Below are positions 8,792 to 16,745 of a stretch of DNA of 64,000 nucleotides, in pieces. Position numbers and translations under genes: made by a program. The stretch covers positions 744,001 through 808,000 of the forward strand of contig NZ_FNRX01000002.1 of NCBI RefSeq assembly GCF_900105195.1, written 5' to 3'. This DNA is from Rhodococcus pyridinivorans. Lineage in GTDB: Bacteria > Actinomycetota > Actinomycetes > Mycobacteriales > Mycobacteriaceae. The first letter of the stretch is position 1. The number at the start of each line of letters is the position of its first letter. The notes under the pieces are model-generated. The model made no database searches and was not told the origin of the DNA. It saw only the letters and a program-made list of their open reading frames with translations.

Positions 8792-9296
8792 GGAAGTCAG
8801 AACGTCGGGTGTGAACCCGGGGGAGCGGGTGTGTGTCGGCCGGCGCGGACGAATGCGCTCGCGGCTCGTTGCTGGAATACGCCTCTCGAAGGCGTGTGGA
8901 TAGACTCCACCCTACGGTGCATGACAGTCCCTATCTGTCTTGTGCCCAGACCCCGGTGAGGTGTTGGCGCACCTTCCGGGGTCGACCTGTTTTCAGGTCG
9001 GTGGAGGGATGGTCGCACGGGTGTGCGAAGTCGTCAACTCGAACACACGTTCTGTTTCTGTCTGTTCTGCAAGTACGGGAAGCGCAGTGATTCGTCCGAA
9101 TGGCGCCTCTTGCAACGATTGTCGCGCTTGTTCATGGATAGACCAGTGGTTCGGATGTAAAACCGATTGTCAGCCGTCATCGAATCCGACGCGGCCTATG
9201 GTGATACTTCTTCGCGTCGAGCTCCAACTTCCCACACGTGCGCGTCGAGATGGCACAGTGCGGCACGGCCGATGTCCGGGAAGAAGGGGGGCTCGC

Positions 9297-9920
9297 GTGG
9301 GAGCTGTGCGACGCACGGTGGTGGCGACCGCAGTCGCGGCCACAGCCGCGGTAGGTGTATCGACGGGGCAGGCAGCGGCGACTCCTGCAATCGACACCGT
9401 CGTGAACGGTGCACTGTCCGTCACCCCGCTGTGCCAGGGAACCATCGACGCGCTGATCATCGCGTGCACCGAGCTCGAGAAGCTGACACCGCACTTCCCG
9501 CTGATGCTCGACCTGAATCCGCGGGGTACGCATCTCGTCGTGCTCGGGGCCGGACTCACCGATGACGGCAAGATCCGGCCGGTGCTCGAAGAACGGCTCG
9601 AGGCAGCTCTCCGTGCAGCGCAACGCTATCCGGAATCTCCGATCGTCGTCACCGGTGGCGTGCCGCGCAACGGCGTCACCGAAGCGCAGGCCATGAAGGA
9701 CTGGCTGGTCGTGCGAGGCATTCCGCCTGAACGCATCACCGAGGAATCGCAGTCGACCTCTACCGTCGAGAACGCACGCTTCACCAACGACGTTCTGCTC
9801 GAACGGCGAGCCACGGGCGCTGTGCTGGTGACGAACCGCGACCACCTCGAACGCGCGATGATCAACTTCCGGCAGGCGGTCGACGCGCGCATTCCGATCG
9901 CGGGCATCGTCCCAGCGTAA
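9297..9920 (+). CDS. Secreted DUF218 / YdcF-like protein
   Basis: A 207-residue exported protein. The GTG at 9297 is preceded by AGGGGGG and begins a typical signal peptide (MGAVRRTVVATAVAATAAVG, cleavage near AAA-TPA). An upstream in-frame extension to 8940 lacks coding character. Residues 80-207 form a DUF218 domain (HLVVLGAGLTDDGKIRPVLE, PIVVTGGVPRNGVTEAQAMK, TEESQSTSTVENARF, ALVTNRDHLERA-like). It resembles SanA/ElyC proteins implicated in envelope integrity; an exported Rhodococcus version may act on cell-wall precursors. Function inferred from family only. Confidence 0.87.
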   Translation: MGAVRRTVVATAVAATAAVGVSTGQAAATPAIDTVVNGALSVTPLCQGTIDALIIACTELEKLTPHFPLMLDLNPRGTHLVVLGAGLTDDGKIRPVLEERLEAALRAAQRYPESPIVVTGGVPRNGVTEAQAMKDWLVVRGIPPERITEESQSTSTVENARFTNDVLLERRATGAVLVTNRDHLERAMINFRQAVDARIPIAGIVPA

Positions 9921-9932
9921 ACGCAGGAAGTA

Positions 9933-10445
9933 TCAGCCCGGCGTATTCGCCTTCCGCGTCAGTACCTGACTGATCTCCGAAACATTCTTCGCCAGTTCGA
10001 AGTTGACCCACCCGGCTACTTCCCACAGAGGTGAAGGTTCGGGCATGAGGCCGACGATCGTCTTCTCGATGTCGGCAGTCTCGAGAAGCGCGGCCCATTC
10101 GGTGCGAAGAGCCCGGATGCGGCCGGTCGAGCCGGACCATTCGTAGGCGTCCGGCCCGACCGCAGTTCCCCCACTGCAGACCGCCACGGTGTTCGTCCAC
10201 CACCACTCGATGTGCCAGAGCAGCCACGCGATCGTGGGCTCGGGGAGGGCCTCGGCCGTCTCGTCCGGCCAGTCGGCGACGAGACGCCCGTCGACCCGCC
10301 GGACGCCCACGGAGTTCGACGACGGCTCCCAGTGCACGGCAGCCTCGTCGATCCGCGGCAGGACATGTTGTTCCGTGAAGAGCCAGACCAGGTCGAGTTG
10401 CTTCAGCAGCGTGCGCGTGGCGAGTGGCAGGGTGTCCGAGGGCAT
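9933..10445 (-). CDS. DinB-like / mycothiol-transferase superfamily protein
   Basis: About 170 residues with the four-helix DinB pattern. An N-terminal helix TLLKQLDLVWLFTEQHVLP is followed by VRRVDGRLVADWPDE and the signature segment IAWLLWHIEWWWTNTV, whose His is a metal-ligand candidate. The C-terminal helix is WVNFELAKNVSEISQVL. Such proteins in actinobacteria often are mycothiol-dependent enzymes, but the exact substrate is unknown. The start is uncertain: ATGs at 10445, 10457 and 10475 are in frame and none has a clear ribosome binding site. Confidence 0.75.
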   Translation of the reverse strand: MPSDTLPLATRTLLKQLDLVWLFTEQHVLPRIDEAAVHWEPSSNSVGVRRVDGRLVADWPDETAEALPEPTIAWLLWHIEWWWTNTVAVCSGGTAVGPDAYEWSGSTGRIRALRTEWAALLETADIEKTIVGLMPEPSPLWEVAGWVNFELAKNVSEISQVLTRKANTPG

Positions 10446-10543
10446 GCATGCAATCATCGCGGACATAGTGGACATGTGCTCGATGTCGACACCGTGTATC
10501 TGTCCCCGGAAGTGTGCAAACGTTGCTGTGCAGTTATCCGCCT

Positions 10544-11164
10544 TCACGCGGTCGGTGTCGCCACTCCCAGCGACAGCGCACCGAAGAACTTCGGCGTCTT
10601 CTCCTCGTAGAAGGTGTCGAGTTCGCGGATCTCGAACCCCGCACCGCGGACGAGGTCGGCGATTTGTCGTGTCAGATGGCAACCACCCGCGACGCGCTTC
10701 TGGATCGGTTCGAGCCGGTGCTGCCACCGCCGGACGTTCTCGTCCGGCGCGAGTCCGTGTTCGACGAAATGCAGGGTGCCGCCCGGTGCGAGGACACGAC
10801 GTATCTCGCGCAGAGCCGCGTCGGCATCGGGGATGGTGCACAGCGTCCACGTCGACAGTGCGCTGTCGAAGGTGTTGTCCTCGAACGGGAGTGACTGACC
10901 GTCCAGGCCGGATCGTTCGATGCGCACGGGGGAGTCATCGATGCGCGAACGCGCGAGCTTCCATCCGAGGTCCGCGGGTTCGACGGCGCTGACCGACTCG
11001 ACGGTGGTGGGGTAGTAGGGAACGTTGAGGCCGGATCCGAATCCGATCTCGACGACGCGGCCGCTCAGGCCGGCGCACACTCGTTTCCGGTTCGCTTCGG
11101 TGAACGACGGTGCACAGGCGATGTTCACCAGTCGCGGTACGACGTGATCGTTGTAGAGGCTCAT
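10544..11164 (-). CDS. Class I SAM-dependent methyltransferase
   Basis: A 206-residue UbiE/Methyltransf_11-type enzyme. Motif I is VVEIGFGSGLNVPYY (residues about 37-51), followed by the acidic loop AVEPADLGW and motif II/III segments FDSALSTWTLCTIPD and EIRRVLAPGGTLHFVEHG. The C-terminal half contains GGCHLTRQIADLVRGAGF. It is related to phospholipid or small-molecule methyltransferases similar to Rv0089/PmtA types. The substrate cannot be assigned. It lies on the same strand as the DinB-like gene, 98 bases upstream of it. Confidence 0.92.
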   Translation of the reverse strand: MSLYNDHVVPRLVNIACAPSFTEANRKRVCAGLSGRVVEIGFGSGLNVPYYPTTVESVSAVEPADLGWKLARSRIDDSPVRIERSGLDGQSLPFEDNTFDSALSTWTLCTIPDADAALREIRRVLAPGGTLHFVEHGLAPDENVRRWQHRLEPIQKRVAGGCHLTRQIADLVRGAGFEIRELDTFYEEKTPKFFGALSLGVATPTA

Positions 11165-11272
11165 GGCAGTCCCTTCGCCTGGTGGCGTGTCGATCTGCTC
11201 GATCCATCATGACACCTGCCCGGCCGAACGGAACCCCTCGTTTCTGTCGCACCGAACGGACTGTTAAGTTAC

Positions 11273-11296
11273 CTTTACATGTAAAGTGTGCTTTAC
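11273..11296 (+). promoter_or_regulatory. Candidate operator of the XRE/membrane pair
   Basis: A perfect 14-base palindrome CTTTACATGTAAAG (11273-11286) is followed by another CTTTAC half-site at 11291-11296, directly upstream of the gene pair at 11313. It is a natural binding site candidate for the downstream XRE regulator acting on its own operon. Confidence 0.55.
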
Positions 11297-11312
11297 GGCG
11301 AAAGGGGAAACG

Positions 11313-11789
11313 ATGGACAGCGGGGGTGCCGGATCGGTGGTCGGGCGAAGCAAGTGGGGCAAGGTGCGGGTGGGTTCGCGGTGGATCGGCGCGGTACCGC
11401 CGGCGATCGCCCTCGGAATCCTGGCCACAGCCGTTCTGGCAGCGGTGGTAGCTGCTCTGGGGCTGGTGCCCGGCTATCCCGTGGCCGCCGGCGTGGCGGT
11501 CGCGCTGGCGACCGCACCCTCACTGTCGGCCCTGTCGTGGGTGCTCCTCGTGGATCGGTCGACCCTCGAAGGCGCCACGGACCGGCCCGAGGATTCGGTC
11601 GAGTCGTCCTGGTACGAGAAAGCCGCCTCGGGCGCTTTCACCGACATCCTTCTCGTCACGGGCCTGGGGTGCACCGCTCTGGCGTTCGCTCCGATCGAGG
11701 TCGAGGGCCTGCACGCGCTGATGGCGGTCATTCTCGTGGCTTTCGCGTCGTTCGGTGTGCGCTACGCCGTGCAGCGTCGGAAGGGCTGA
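11313..11789 (+). CDS. Four-helix membrane protein of an XRE-linked pair
   Basis: A 158-residue integral membrane protein; AAAGGGG precedes the ATG. Hydrophobic segments: AIALGILATAVLAAVVAALG, AAGVAVALATAPSLSALSWV, ILLVTGLGCTALAFAP and ALMAVILVAFASFGVRYAV. It resembles DUF2178-type proteins that are regularly encoded just before a tiny Cro/CI-like regulator. The next gene begins three bases after its stop. Function unknown; the pairing suggests a small regulated membrane module. Confidence 0.8.
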   Translation: MDSGGAGSVVGRSKWGKVRVGSRWIGAVPPAIALGILATAVLAAVVAALGLVPGYPVAAGVAVALATAPSLSALSWVLLVDRSTLEGATDRPEDSVESSWYEKAASGAFTDILLVTGLGCTALAFAPIEVEGLHALMAVILVAFASFGVRYAVQRRKG

Positions 11790-11791
11790 GG

Positions 11792-11989
11792 GTGCGGAAT
11801 TCGCTGGCGGCCCTGCGCGCGGAGAACGGATGGTCGCAGCAGAGGCTTGCCGACGAACTCGGGGTATCGCGCCAGACGATCATCTCGATCGAGAAGGGGC
11901 GATTCGACCCGTCTCTTCCGTTGGCGTTCCGCATCGCGCACCTGTTCGGACGTCGAATCGAGGACATATTTCTGCCCGACGAGGGATAA
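11792..11989 (+). CDS. Small XRE/Cro-like regulator (YozG-type)
   Basis: A 65-residue protein that is almost entirely a helix-turn-helix: NSLAALRAENGWSQQRLADE LGVSRQTIISIEKGRFDPSL, ending IFLPDEG. It starts at a GTG two bases after the stop of the membrane protein. YozG-like regulators are typically encoded with a DUF2178 or DUF2975 membrane protein. A stem-loop follows at 11997-12031. Confidence 0.88.
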   Translation: MRNSLAALRAENGWSQQRLADELGVSRQTIISIEKGRFDPSLPLAFRIAHLFGRRIEDIFLPDEG

Positions 11990-11996
11990 GCGAAGG

Positions 11997-12031
11997 GGCC
12001 GAGCGGATTCCCCGACAGAACCCGCTCGGCC
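11997..12031 (+). terminator. Stem-loop after XRE gene
   Basis: Arms GGCCGAGCGG (11997-12006) and CCGCTCGGCC (12022-12031) form a perfect 10-bp stem 8 bases after the XRE stop. No T-tract follows. Confidence 0.55.
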
Positions 12032-12040
12032 ACTTGCCGA

Positions 12041-12112
12041 TCACTCGAGCGTACTACCGGCGTCAACGGTGAGTGTGAGTCCGGTGATGTCGTCGACGTA
12101 CACCTCGCCCTC
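12041..12112 (-). pseudogene. C-terminal relic of a short-chain dehydrogenase
   Basis: The minus strand ending with a TGA at 12041-12043 reads VYVDDITGLTLTVDAGSTLE. This is the characteristic C-terminus of SDR enzymes (compare ITGxTLxVDGG). No upstream SDR body exists: the frame runs into the operator region within about 25 codons. It is the tail of a lost gene. Confidence 0.6.
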
Positions 12113-12114
12113 CC

Positions 12115-12135
12115 TTCTTGACCGGCATTCAAGAA
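12115..12135. promoter_or_regulatory. Candidate TetR operator 1 (overlaps -35)
   Basis: A 21-base inverted repeat with arms TTCTTGA and TCAAGAA around CCGGCAT. It shares the pattern TTCTTG-N9-CAAGAA with the site at 12159-12179, and its core TCTTG-N9-CAAGA with the site at 13953-13971. A plausible promoter for the hydrolase overlaps it: TTGACC at 12118-12123, 17-base spacer, TACCGT at 12141-12146. Confidence 0.65.
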
Positions 12136-12158
12136 GCCTTTACCGTAATCGTCACGCC

Positions 12159-12179
12159 TTCTTGGATGGCGTCCAAGAA
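12159..12179. promoter_or_regulatory. Candidate TetR operator 2
   Basis: A 21-base inverted repeat with arms TTCTTGGA and TCCAAGAA around TGGCG. Its centre is 44 bases (about four helical turns) from that of operator 1. It lies just downstream of the predicted transcription start of the alpha/beta hydrolase gene. Confidence 0.68.
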
Positions 12180-12209
12180 ATGTGGTGGTGAAGCGGGAGG
12201 GTGCTAGTC

Positions 12210-13322
12210 ATGAACATCGGTGAGTCTGCCGATCGGCGCGAGGTGGTAGCGGTGCAGCGGCGCGAGGTCTCGTTCGTCTCCGGCCAGGACGAGTGCGCGG
12301 CATGGCTGTACACCGCACCCGACCTGAACGGTCCGCGCCCGATGGTGATCATGGGGCACGGGCTCGGAGCGGTGCGGGAGATGCGCCTGGATGCCTACGC
12401 GGAGCGGTTCGCCGCCGCGGGGTGGTCGGTGCTGGTGTTCGACTACCGTCATCTCGGGGCCAGCGGCGGTGAGCCGCGTCAGATCCTCGACATCGGCCGG
12501 CAACGCGCCGACTGGCATGCCGCTCTGGCCTTCGCGCGCACACTTCCTGAGGTCGACGTCAACCGGATCGCCTTGTGGGGCAGTTCGTTCGGCGGAGGTC
12601 ATGTCCTTCGAGTCGCCTCCGAGGACACCCGTATCGCGGCGATCGTGGCGCAGTGCCCCTTCACCGACGGTCCGGCGTCGTTGCGCGCGCGGATACGGAC
12701 CGGCCCGCTGAGCGTGGTGGCACTGACAGTGGCAGGCATTCTCGACACGGTCGGGTCGTGGTTCGGCGCGAAGCCGATCCTGTTGCCGATGGCGGGGACG
12801 TCCTGGATGCCCGCGTTCGTGGCCTCACCCGACGCCCTCGCCGGCGCTTCCGCACTCCTGCCCGCGGGGACCCGGCTCTCGCGGCGCACCAGCGCGGTGT
12901 TGAAACGACTTCCGTCGGTGCGGGCTCAGCTGTCGAAGAACATCGAGCCGACGGAGATCGACGGTAGGGAAGAACCCGAGACCGGGGTCGGCCGCGACAG
13001 CGTCTGGGGTGTACTGCGCGGTCCGAACGGCGAATTCGAGGCGGCCAACGCCCTCGCTGCCCGGCTGGCGCTGCGTCTTCCGCTCGATCGACCCGGTCGT
13101 GCGCTGGCCCGCTTCAGCATTCCGACGTTGCTGTGTGTCTGCGACAACGACGCGGCCGCGCCCGCGAAGACCACGAAGCGTCACGCACAGGGTCTGGCGC
13201 ACGTACAGGTTCAGAGCTACGTGTGTGACCACTTCGACATCTACGTCGGTGACCACTTCGAACGCGCCGTGCGTGACCAACTCTATTTCCTGGAAAGGCA
13301 ATTCGACCGCACCGCACAGTAG
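12210..13322 (+). CDS. Alpha/beta hydrolase
   Basis: A 370-residue alpha/beta hydrolase. The oxyanion region is MVIMGHGLGAVREMRL and the nucleophile elbow is IALWGSSFGGGHVL (Ser in GSSFG). A late strand LLCVCDNDAAAPA carries a candidate acid, and the His lies in the segment YVCDHFDIYVGDHF. A helical cap of about 130 residues is inserted between the elbow and the acid. The ATG at 12210 is 9 bases after GGGAGG. Two inverted repeats upstream and a third before the convergent TetR gene imply control by that regulator. Substrate unknown; ester or epoxide hydrolysis is likely. Confidence 0.88.
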   Translation: MNIGESADRREVVAVQRREVSFVSGQDECAAWLYTAPDLNGPRPMVIMGHGLGAVREMRLDAYAERFAAAGWSVLVFDYRHLGASGGEPRQILDIGRQRADWHAALAFARTLPEVDVNRIALWGSSFGGGHVLRVASEDTRIAAIVAQCPFTDGPASLRARIRTGPLSVVALTVAGILDTVGSWFGAKPILLPMAGTSWMPAFVASPDALAGASALLPAGTRLSRRTSAVLKRLPSVRAQLSKNIEPTEIDGREEPETGVGRDSVWGVLRGPNGEFEAANALAARLALRLPLDRPGRALARFSIPTLLCVCDNDAAAPAKTTKRHAQGLAHVQVQSYVCDHFDIYVGDHFERAVRDQLYFLERQFDRTAQ

Positions 13323-13357
13323 GTCGCTCCGCGTTCGTGGACGCGCAGATCAGGTGC

Positions 13358-13918
13358 TCAGCCGGTGGCTGCGGCACGACTGCGAGCGCTGTTGAGCAAC
13401 GTCTCGATCACCGCGCGCCGCTGAGCCTGATCCGTCGGGTGCATCAGCAAGCCCTCGACCACGAAAACGCCGATCGCCACCAGCGGATCGACTTCGTCAG
13501 CGGGCACGCCGAGTCCGATCAGCTCTGCCCGGAACAATCCTTCGGCCAGTGTGTGGAACTGCTGGTGCCATTGCTGAACGGACGCGGACTTCTCGGCGCG
13601 TGTGTGCACCGTGCTCACCAACCGACCCAGTTGCTCCAATTCTTCGACCAACCACAAGAGTCGATCGGCCAGGCCCGAGCCCAGTATCTCGCTGTAGGAG
13701 GCCATCGAGTCGGCCAGAACCGCATCCAGGACCGCGATCAATATCGAGTCCTTGTCCTGGAAGTACCAGTACAGCGTGTTCGACACGACTCCGGCGTCAC
13801 GGGCGATCCGCGTCATCGATGCCGCGTCGTATCCTTCCTCGACGAACAACCGTCGGGCGGCTACCACGATCTCTGCGCGTTTCTCTTCCCGATCCTGCGG
13901 ACGTCTGTTGCGGGGCAT
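13358..13918 (-). CDS. TetR family transcriptional regulator
   Basis: A 186-residue repressor. The N-terminal HTH spans residues about 8-55 (REEKRAEIVVAARRLFVEEG, MTRIARDAGVVSNTLYWYFQ). The ATG at 13918 follows AGGA at suitable spacing; an upstream TTG adds 17 unlikely residues. It is convergent with the hydrolase gene, 35 bases away. Its own promoter carries an inverted repeat (13953-13971) of the same type as the two ahead of the hydrolase, so it probably represses both genes until a ligand binds. Confidence 0.92.
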   Translation of the reverse strand: MPRNRRPQDREEKRAEIVVAARRLFVEEGYDAASMTRIARDAGVVSNTLYWYFQDKDSILIAVLDAVLADSMASYSEILGSGLADRLLWLVEELEQLGRLVSTVHTRAEKSASVQQWHQQFHTLAEGLFRAELIGLGVPADEVDPLVAIGVFVVEGLLMHPTDQAQRRAVIETLLNSARSRAAATG

Positions 13919-13952
13919 CTCCAGTCCTGACCTAGTTCCCGCCCCGATGCTA

Positions 13953-13971
13953 TCTTGACCGGCCCCCAAGA
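13953..13971. promoter_or_regulatory. Candidate TetR operator 3 (autoregulatory)
   Basis: TCTTG (13953-13957) and CAAGA (13967-13971) surround ACCGGCCCC. The core CTTGACCGGC is identical to that of operator 1. It lies 35 bases upstream of the TetR ATG. Confidence 0.6.
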
Positions 13972-14077
13972 GCGGGCCCGACCGACCGTTCCGGAACGAG
14001 GTCCGTAACCGTCTCGAACAGATGATGAGGCAGGCGAGCCAGAGCAGCTCTCGATACAGACCGGCTCGTACTTCGGG

Positions 14078-14692
14078 TCACTCGACTTCGGCGAGTCCGT
14101 ACTCGGGTCGTCCGGCAGGCCGATACACGGTGATGACGACACCGGTCGAGGTGGTGCGCGATTCGACGAGATCGAACTTCGTGTCGCGACCCCCGACGGG
14201 GAACAGCCGCCGCCCCTGACCGAGGACGACCGGGAACGTGATGAGGCGGTACTCGTCGACGAGACCGTGTTCGAAGAGGGTGTGGACCAGACGGATGCTG
14301 CCGTGCACCTGCAGTTCCCGTCCCGGCTGCTTCTTCAGTTCCGCGACCGCGGTGGGCACGTCGCCCTCGAGGACCGTCGTGTTCTGCCACTCGGGGGCGG
14401 TGAGCGTCGTGGAGGCGACGTACTTCGGGAGGGTGTTGAGTGCACGGGCGACCGGATCGTCGGGATCGGTCGAGTTCGGCCACGACGCAGCGAAGACGTC
14501 GTAGGTGTTCCGGCCCAGCAGGAATGCGTCGACCTTCGAGAACACCTCGTCGATGAACTTGCCGGTGTCCTCGTCGAACAGCGGCACCACCCAACCGCCG
14601 CGGTCGAAGCCGTCGCTGCGGTCCTCGTCGGGGCCACCCGGCCCCTGGGCCACACCGTCGGCCGATACGAAGGTCGTCACCGTGAGCTTCAT
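14078..14692 (-). CDS. Dihydrofolate-reductase-family protein (RibD C-terminal type)
   Basis: A 204-residue NADPH-binding reductase-like protein. Family features are the N-terminal strand [20 protein letters not shown] and the motif [17 protein letters not shown]. The segment [20 protein letters not shown] (normally GGxxLxxxL) and [11 protein letters not shown] follow. The fold fits deaminase-reductase (YyaP/YwjB-like) proteins rather than true folate enzymes. Substrate unknown. Confidence 0.9.
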   Translation of the reverse strand: MKLTVTTFVSADGVAQGPGGPDEDRSDGFDRGGWVVPLFDEDTGKFIDEVFSKVDAFLLGRNTYDVFAASWPNSTDPDDPVARALNTLPKYVASTTLTAPEWQNTTVLEGDVPTAVAELKKQPGRELQVHGSIRLVHTLFEHGLVDEYRLITFPVVLGQGRRLFPVGGRDTKFDLVESRTTSTGVVITVYRPAGRPEYGLAEVE

Positions 14693-14853
14693 CGTCGTCC
14701 CCTTTCGAAGGTTGTCGCCGAGTACAGACCCGGGAAGCGGGGAGAACTCATCGCTTGCATCCCTCCGGCACGGAAGGTATCTCTGGACGCAGCGTCGCGT
14801 GTCGATGACGGACTGCGTCAGGCATGGAGGCGCGGGACCACAAGGAGTTCTCC

Positions 14854-15240
14854 TTGAGTATTGCGTTCAACCACACCATCGTCGCGGCCGACGACAAGCA
14901 GCATTCGGCCTACTTCCTCACCACCCTGTTCGGGCTGCCCGATCCGGTGCCCGCCGGGCACTTCCTCGCTGTCGAACTCGCCAACGGCGTCACCCTCGAT
15001 TTCGCCGAACCGCCACCGGATGTGGAGTATCCGCCGCAGCACTACGCATTCCTGGTGTCGGAGGAGGAGTTCGACGAGATCTACGCCCGGATCCTCGAGC
15101 AGAAGATCGAACACTGGGCCGATCCCCGGCAGTCGGCGCACGGCATCAACAGAAACGACGGGGGTCGAGGAACCTACTTCCTCGACCCCGCCGGTCACTT
15201 CATGGAGATAATCACGCGTCCCTACGGTTGGCGCTCCTGA
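14854..15240 (+). CDS. VOC family (glyoxalase-like) protein
   Basis: A 128-residue single-chain vicinal-oxygen-chelate protein. I prefer the TTG at 14854 because an ideal AAGGAG lies 6 bases upstream (14842-14847) and the protein then begins [20 protein letters not shown], typical of the family. The ATG at 14824 would swallow that site. Metal-site candidates are His in FNHTIV, Glu in AVELANG, His in QHYAFLV and Glu in [10 protein letters not shown]. Likely a metal-dependent lyase, dioxygenase or resistance-like protein; specificity unknown. Confidence 0.87.
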   Translation: MSIAFNHTIVAADDKQHSAYFLTTLFGLPDPVPAGHFLAVELANGVTLDFAEPPPDVEYPPQHYAFLVSEEEFDEIYARILEQKIEHWADPRQSAHGINRNDGGRGTYFLDPAGHFMEIITRPYGWRS

Positions 15241-16745
15241 ACCGTCTCGACCCGAGCCGTCCCGGCCGCAGCGCGTCGCCGTGCCAGCACCGTGCAGGTA
15301 CCGGCGATCGCTGCGGTCAACGCGCCGGTCGCGAGCAGCTGCGTGCGGGCAGCGGTGTCGAACAGGGCGAGCACCGCGATGCCGGCCAGCAGACCGAGCG
15401 TCGCGTACGAAAGGTACGGGAAGCCCCACATCTTCAGCGGCAGTGCATCCTCGGTGCCGTTGCGGCGTGCGCGACGACGGAGCACGAGGTGCGAGACCGC
15501 GACGAACGTCCACAGCACCAGGATCGTGGAGCCGACGGCGTTGAGCAGCAGCGGCAGCACCCGGTCGGGGTAGAGATAGTTCAGTCCGACCGTGACGAAG
15601 CCGAACGCCACCGAGGCGAGCACCGCATTGCGGGGAACGCCGTTGGACGACAGCCGCCCGAAGACGGGGTGCGCCGATCCGCGGTGCGACAGCGAGAAGA
15701 TCATCCGGGAAGCGCTGAACAGCATCGCGTTGAGCGACGAGAGCAGCGCGACCACGACGATCACGGTCATCACCGCGGCGGCGCCCGGGACGGCCCCGGC
15801 CTGCAGCACGGCGACGAACGGACCGGTCGCGAGATCCTCGGAGGTCCACGGCAGGATCGTCACCATCACGAGCACCGACCCGATGTAGAACACGAGGATG
15901 CGCCACACCAGGGTGCGCACCGCGCGGCCCACGTTGCGACGGGGATCGGCGGTCTCCGCGGCGGCGATCGCGATGATCTCGGTGCCACCGAACGCGAAGA
16001 CCACGATGAGCAGGCCGGCGGCAATACCGGCGATACCGGTGGGGGCGAACCCGCCGTGCGCCGTGAGGTTGGAGAAGCCGGTCGTCTCGAAGGTGGGCAT
16101 CCACCCGGCGATCATCGCGATGCCGATCACCAGGAAGCCGACGATCGCGACGATCTTGATTGCGGCGAACCAGAATTCGACCTCACCGAAGCGGCGGACG
16201 CCGACCAGGTTCACGCCCGTCAGCACGACCATGTAGAACAGCGCGGACGCCCACTGGGGGATGCCGGGCAGCGCCACCGCGGTGATCGCGGCGGCGCCGG
16301 TGGCCTCCGCGGCGATCACGATGATGACCTGCACCCAGTACAACCACCCGATGGTCCGTCCCGCGACAGGGCCCAGCGCGTTCTCGGTGTGCTCGGAGAA
16401 CGCACCGCTGGCGGGGTTGGCCGCGGCCATCTCGCCCATCATGCGCATCACGAACACGACGAGAACGGCCGCCACCAGGAACGAGATCAGGATCGCCGGG
16501 CCGGCGACGGCGATACCCGCCCCCGACCCGACGAACAGGCCGGCCCCGATGGCGCCGCCGAGGCTCATCATGACGAGCTGGCGGGGCCGCATGGCACGAT
16601 GCAGGCCGGCGGTGCTTTGGGTGCCGGTCGTCGTCCCGGCGGTGCTTTGGGTGCCGGTCGTCGTCCCGGCGGTGCTCTGGGCGCTGGTCGTCGTCCCGGC
16701 GGTGCCCTGGGCGCCGGTCGTCGCCGTAGCCAGGGTGTCAGTCAT
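15222..16745 (-). CDS. APC-family amino acid permease with repeat N-terminus
   Basis: A 507-residue, 12-helix amino acid transporter of the AAT group. It contains MSLGGAIGAGLFVGSGAGI (helix 1 substrate-binding GxGxG), the GELA-like MMGEMAAANPASGAFSEH loop, and AFGGTEIIAIAAAETADPRR. The ATG overlaps the stop of the upstream dehydrogenase gene by 8 bases, so expression is coupled. Residues about 6-45 are encoded by a four-copy 30-base tandem repeat, giving AGTTTGTQST-type decapeptides. Probably imports an amino acid for the linked dehydrogenase. Confidence 0.93.
   Translation of the reverse strand: MTDTLATATTGAQGTAGTTTSAQSTAGTTTGTQSTAGTTTGTQSTAGLHRAMRPRQLVMMSLGGAIGAGLFVGSGAGIAVAGPAILISFLVAAVLVVFVMRMMGEMAAANPASGAFSEHTENALGPVAGRTIGWLYWVQVIIVIAAEATGAAAITAVALPGIPQWASALFYMVVLTGVNLVGVRRFGEVEFWFAAIKIVAIVGFLVIGIAMIAGWMPTFETTGFSNLTAHGGFAPTGIAGIAAGLLIVVFAFGGTEIIAIAAAETADPRRNVGRAVRTLVWRILVFYIGSVLVMVTILPWTSEDLATGPFVAVLQAGAVPGAAAVMTVIVVVALLSSLNAMLFSASRMIFSLSHRGSAHPVFGRLSSNGVPRNAVLASVAFGFVTVGLNYLYPDRVLPLLLNAVGSTILVLWTFVAVSHLVLRRRARRNGTEDALPLKMWGFPYLSYATLGLLAGIAVLALFDTAARTQLLATGALTAAIAGTCTVLARRRAAAGTARVETVQERQP
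16609..16728. repeat. 30-bp tandem repeat (4 copies) inside permease N-terminus
   Basis: Four consecutive 30-base units start at 16609, 16639, 16669 and 16699. The first two are identical (starting GCGGTGCTTTGGGTGCCGG) and the last two carry a few substitutions. Since 30 is a multiple of three, copy-number change would keep the reading frame. Confidence 0.92.

Larger units (their letters stand above)
8077..9296. other. Gene-poor 1.2 kb stretch with probable gene remnants
   Basis: No complete, convincing gene is seen here. On the minus strand, bases about 8445-8625 read as clean protein-like sequence (VEHPIVRVDTNDRVQCEPHV ... VLAETVYRGMATGQPWG) and then decay. A GTG at 8298 preceded by GGGAGG opens a second minus-strand frame (MTGVVQFRERDDTPKERAYS ... 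KGLGLKAAMAGLRG) that loses coding character after about 45 codons. A perfect 12-bp hairpin sits at 8762-8791. The part from 8800 to 9296 shows no recognisable feature other than the ribosome binding site of the next gene. Confidence 0.5.

Noticed and set aside
8850..8930. tRNA-Ser-like piece (ACGCC TCTCGAA GGCGT stem-loop followed by a GTGGA/TCCAC arm)
   Set aside because: No T-arm, acceptor stem or U33 in the loop; at best a chance or decayed resemblance.
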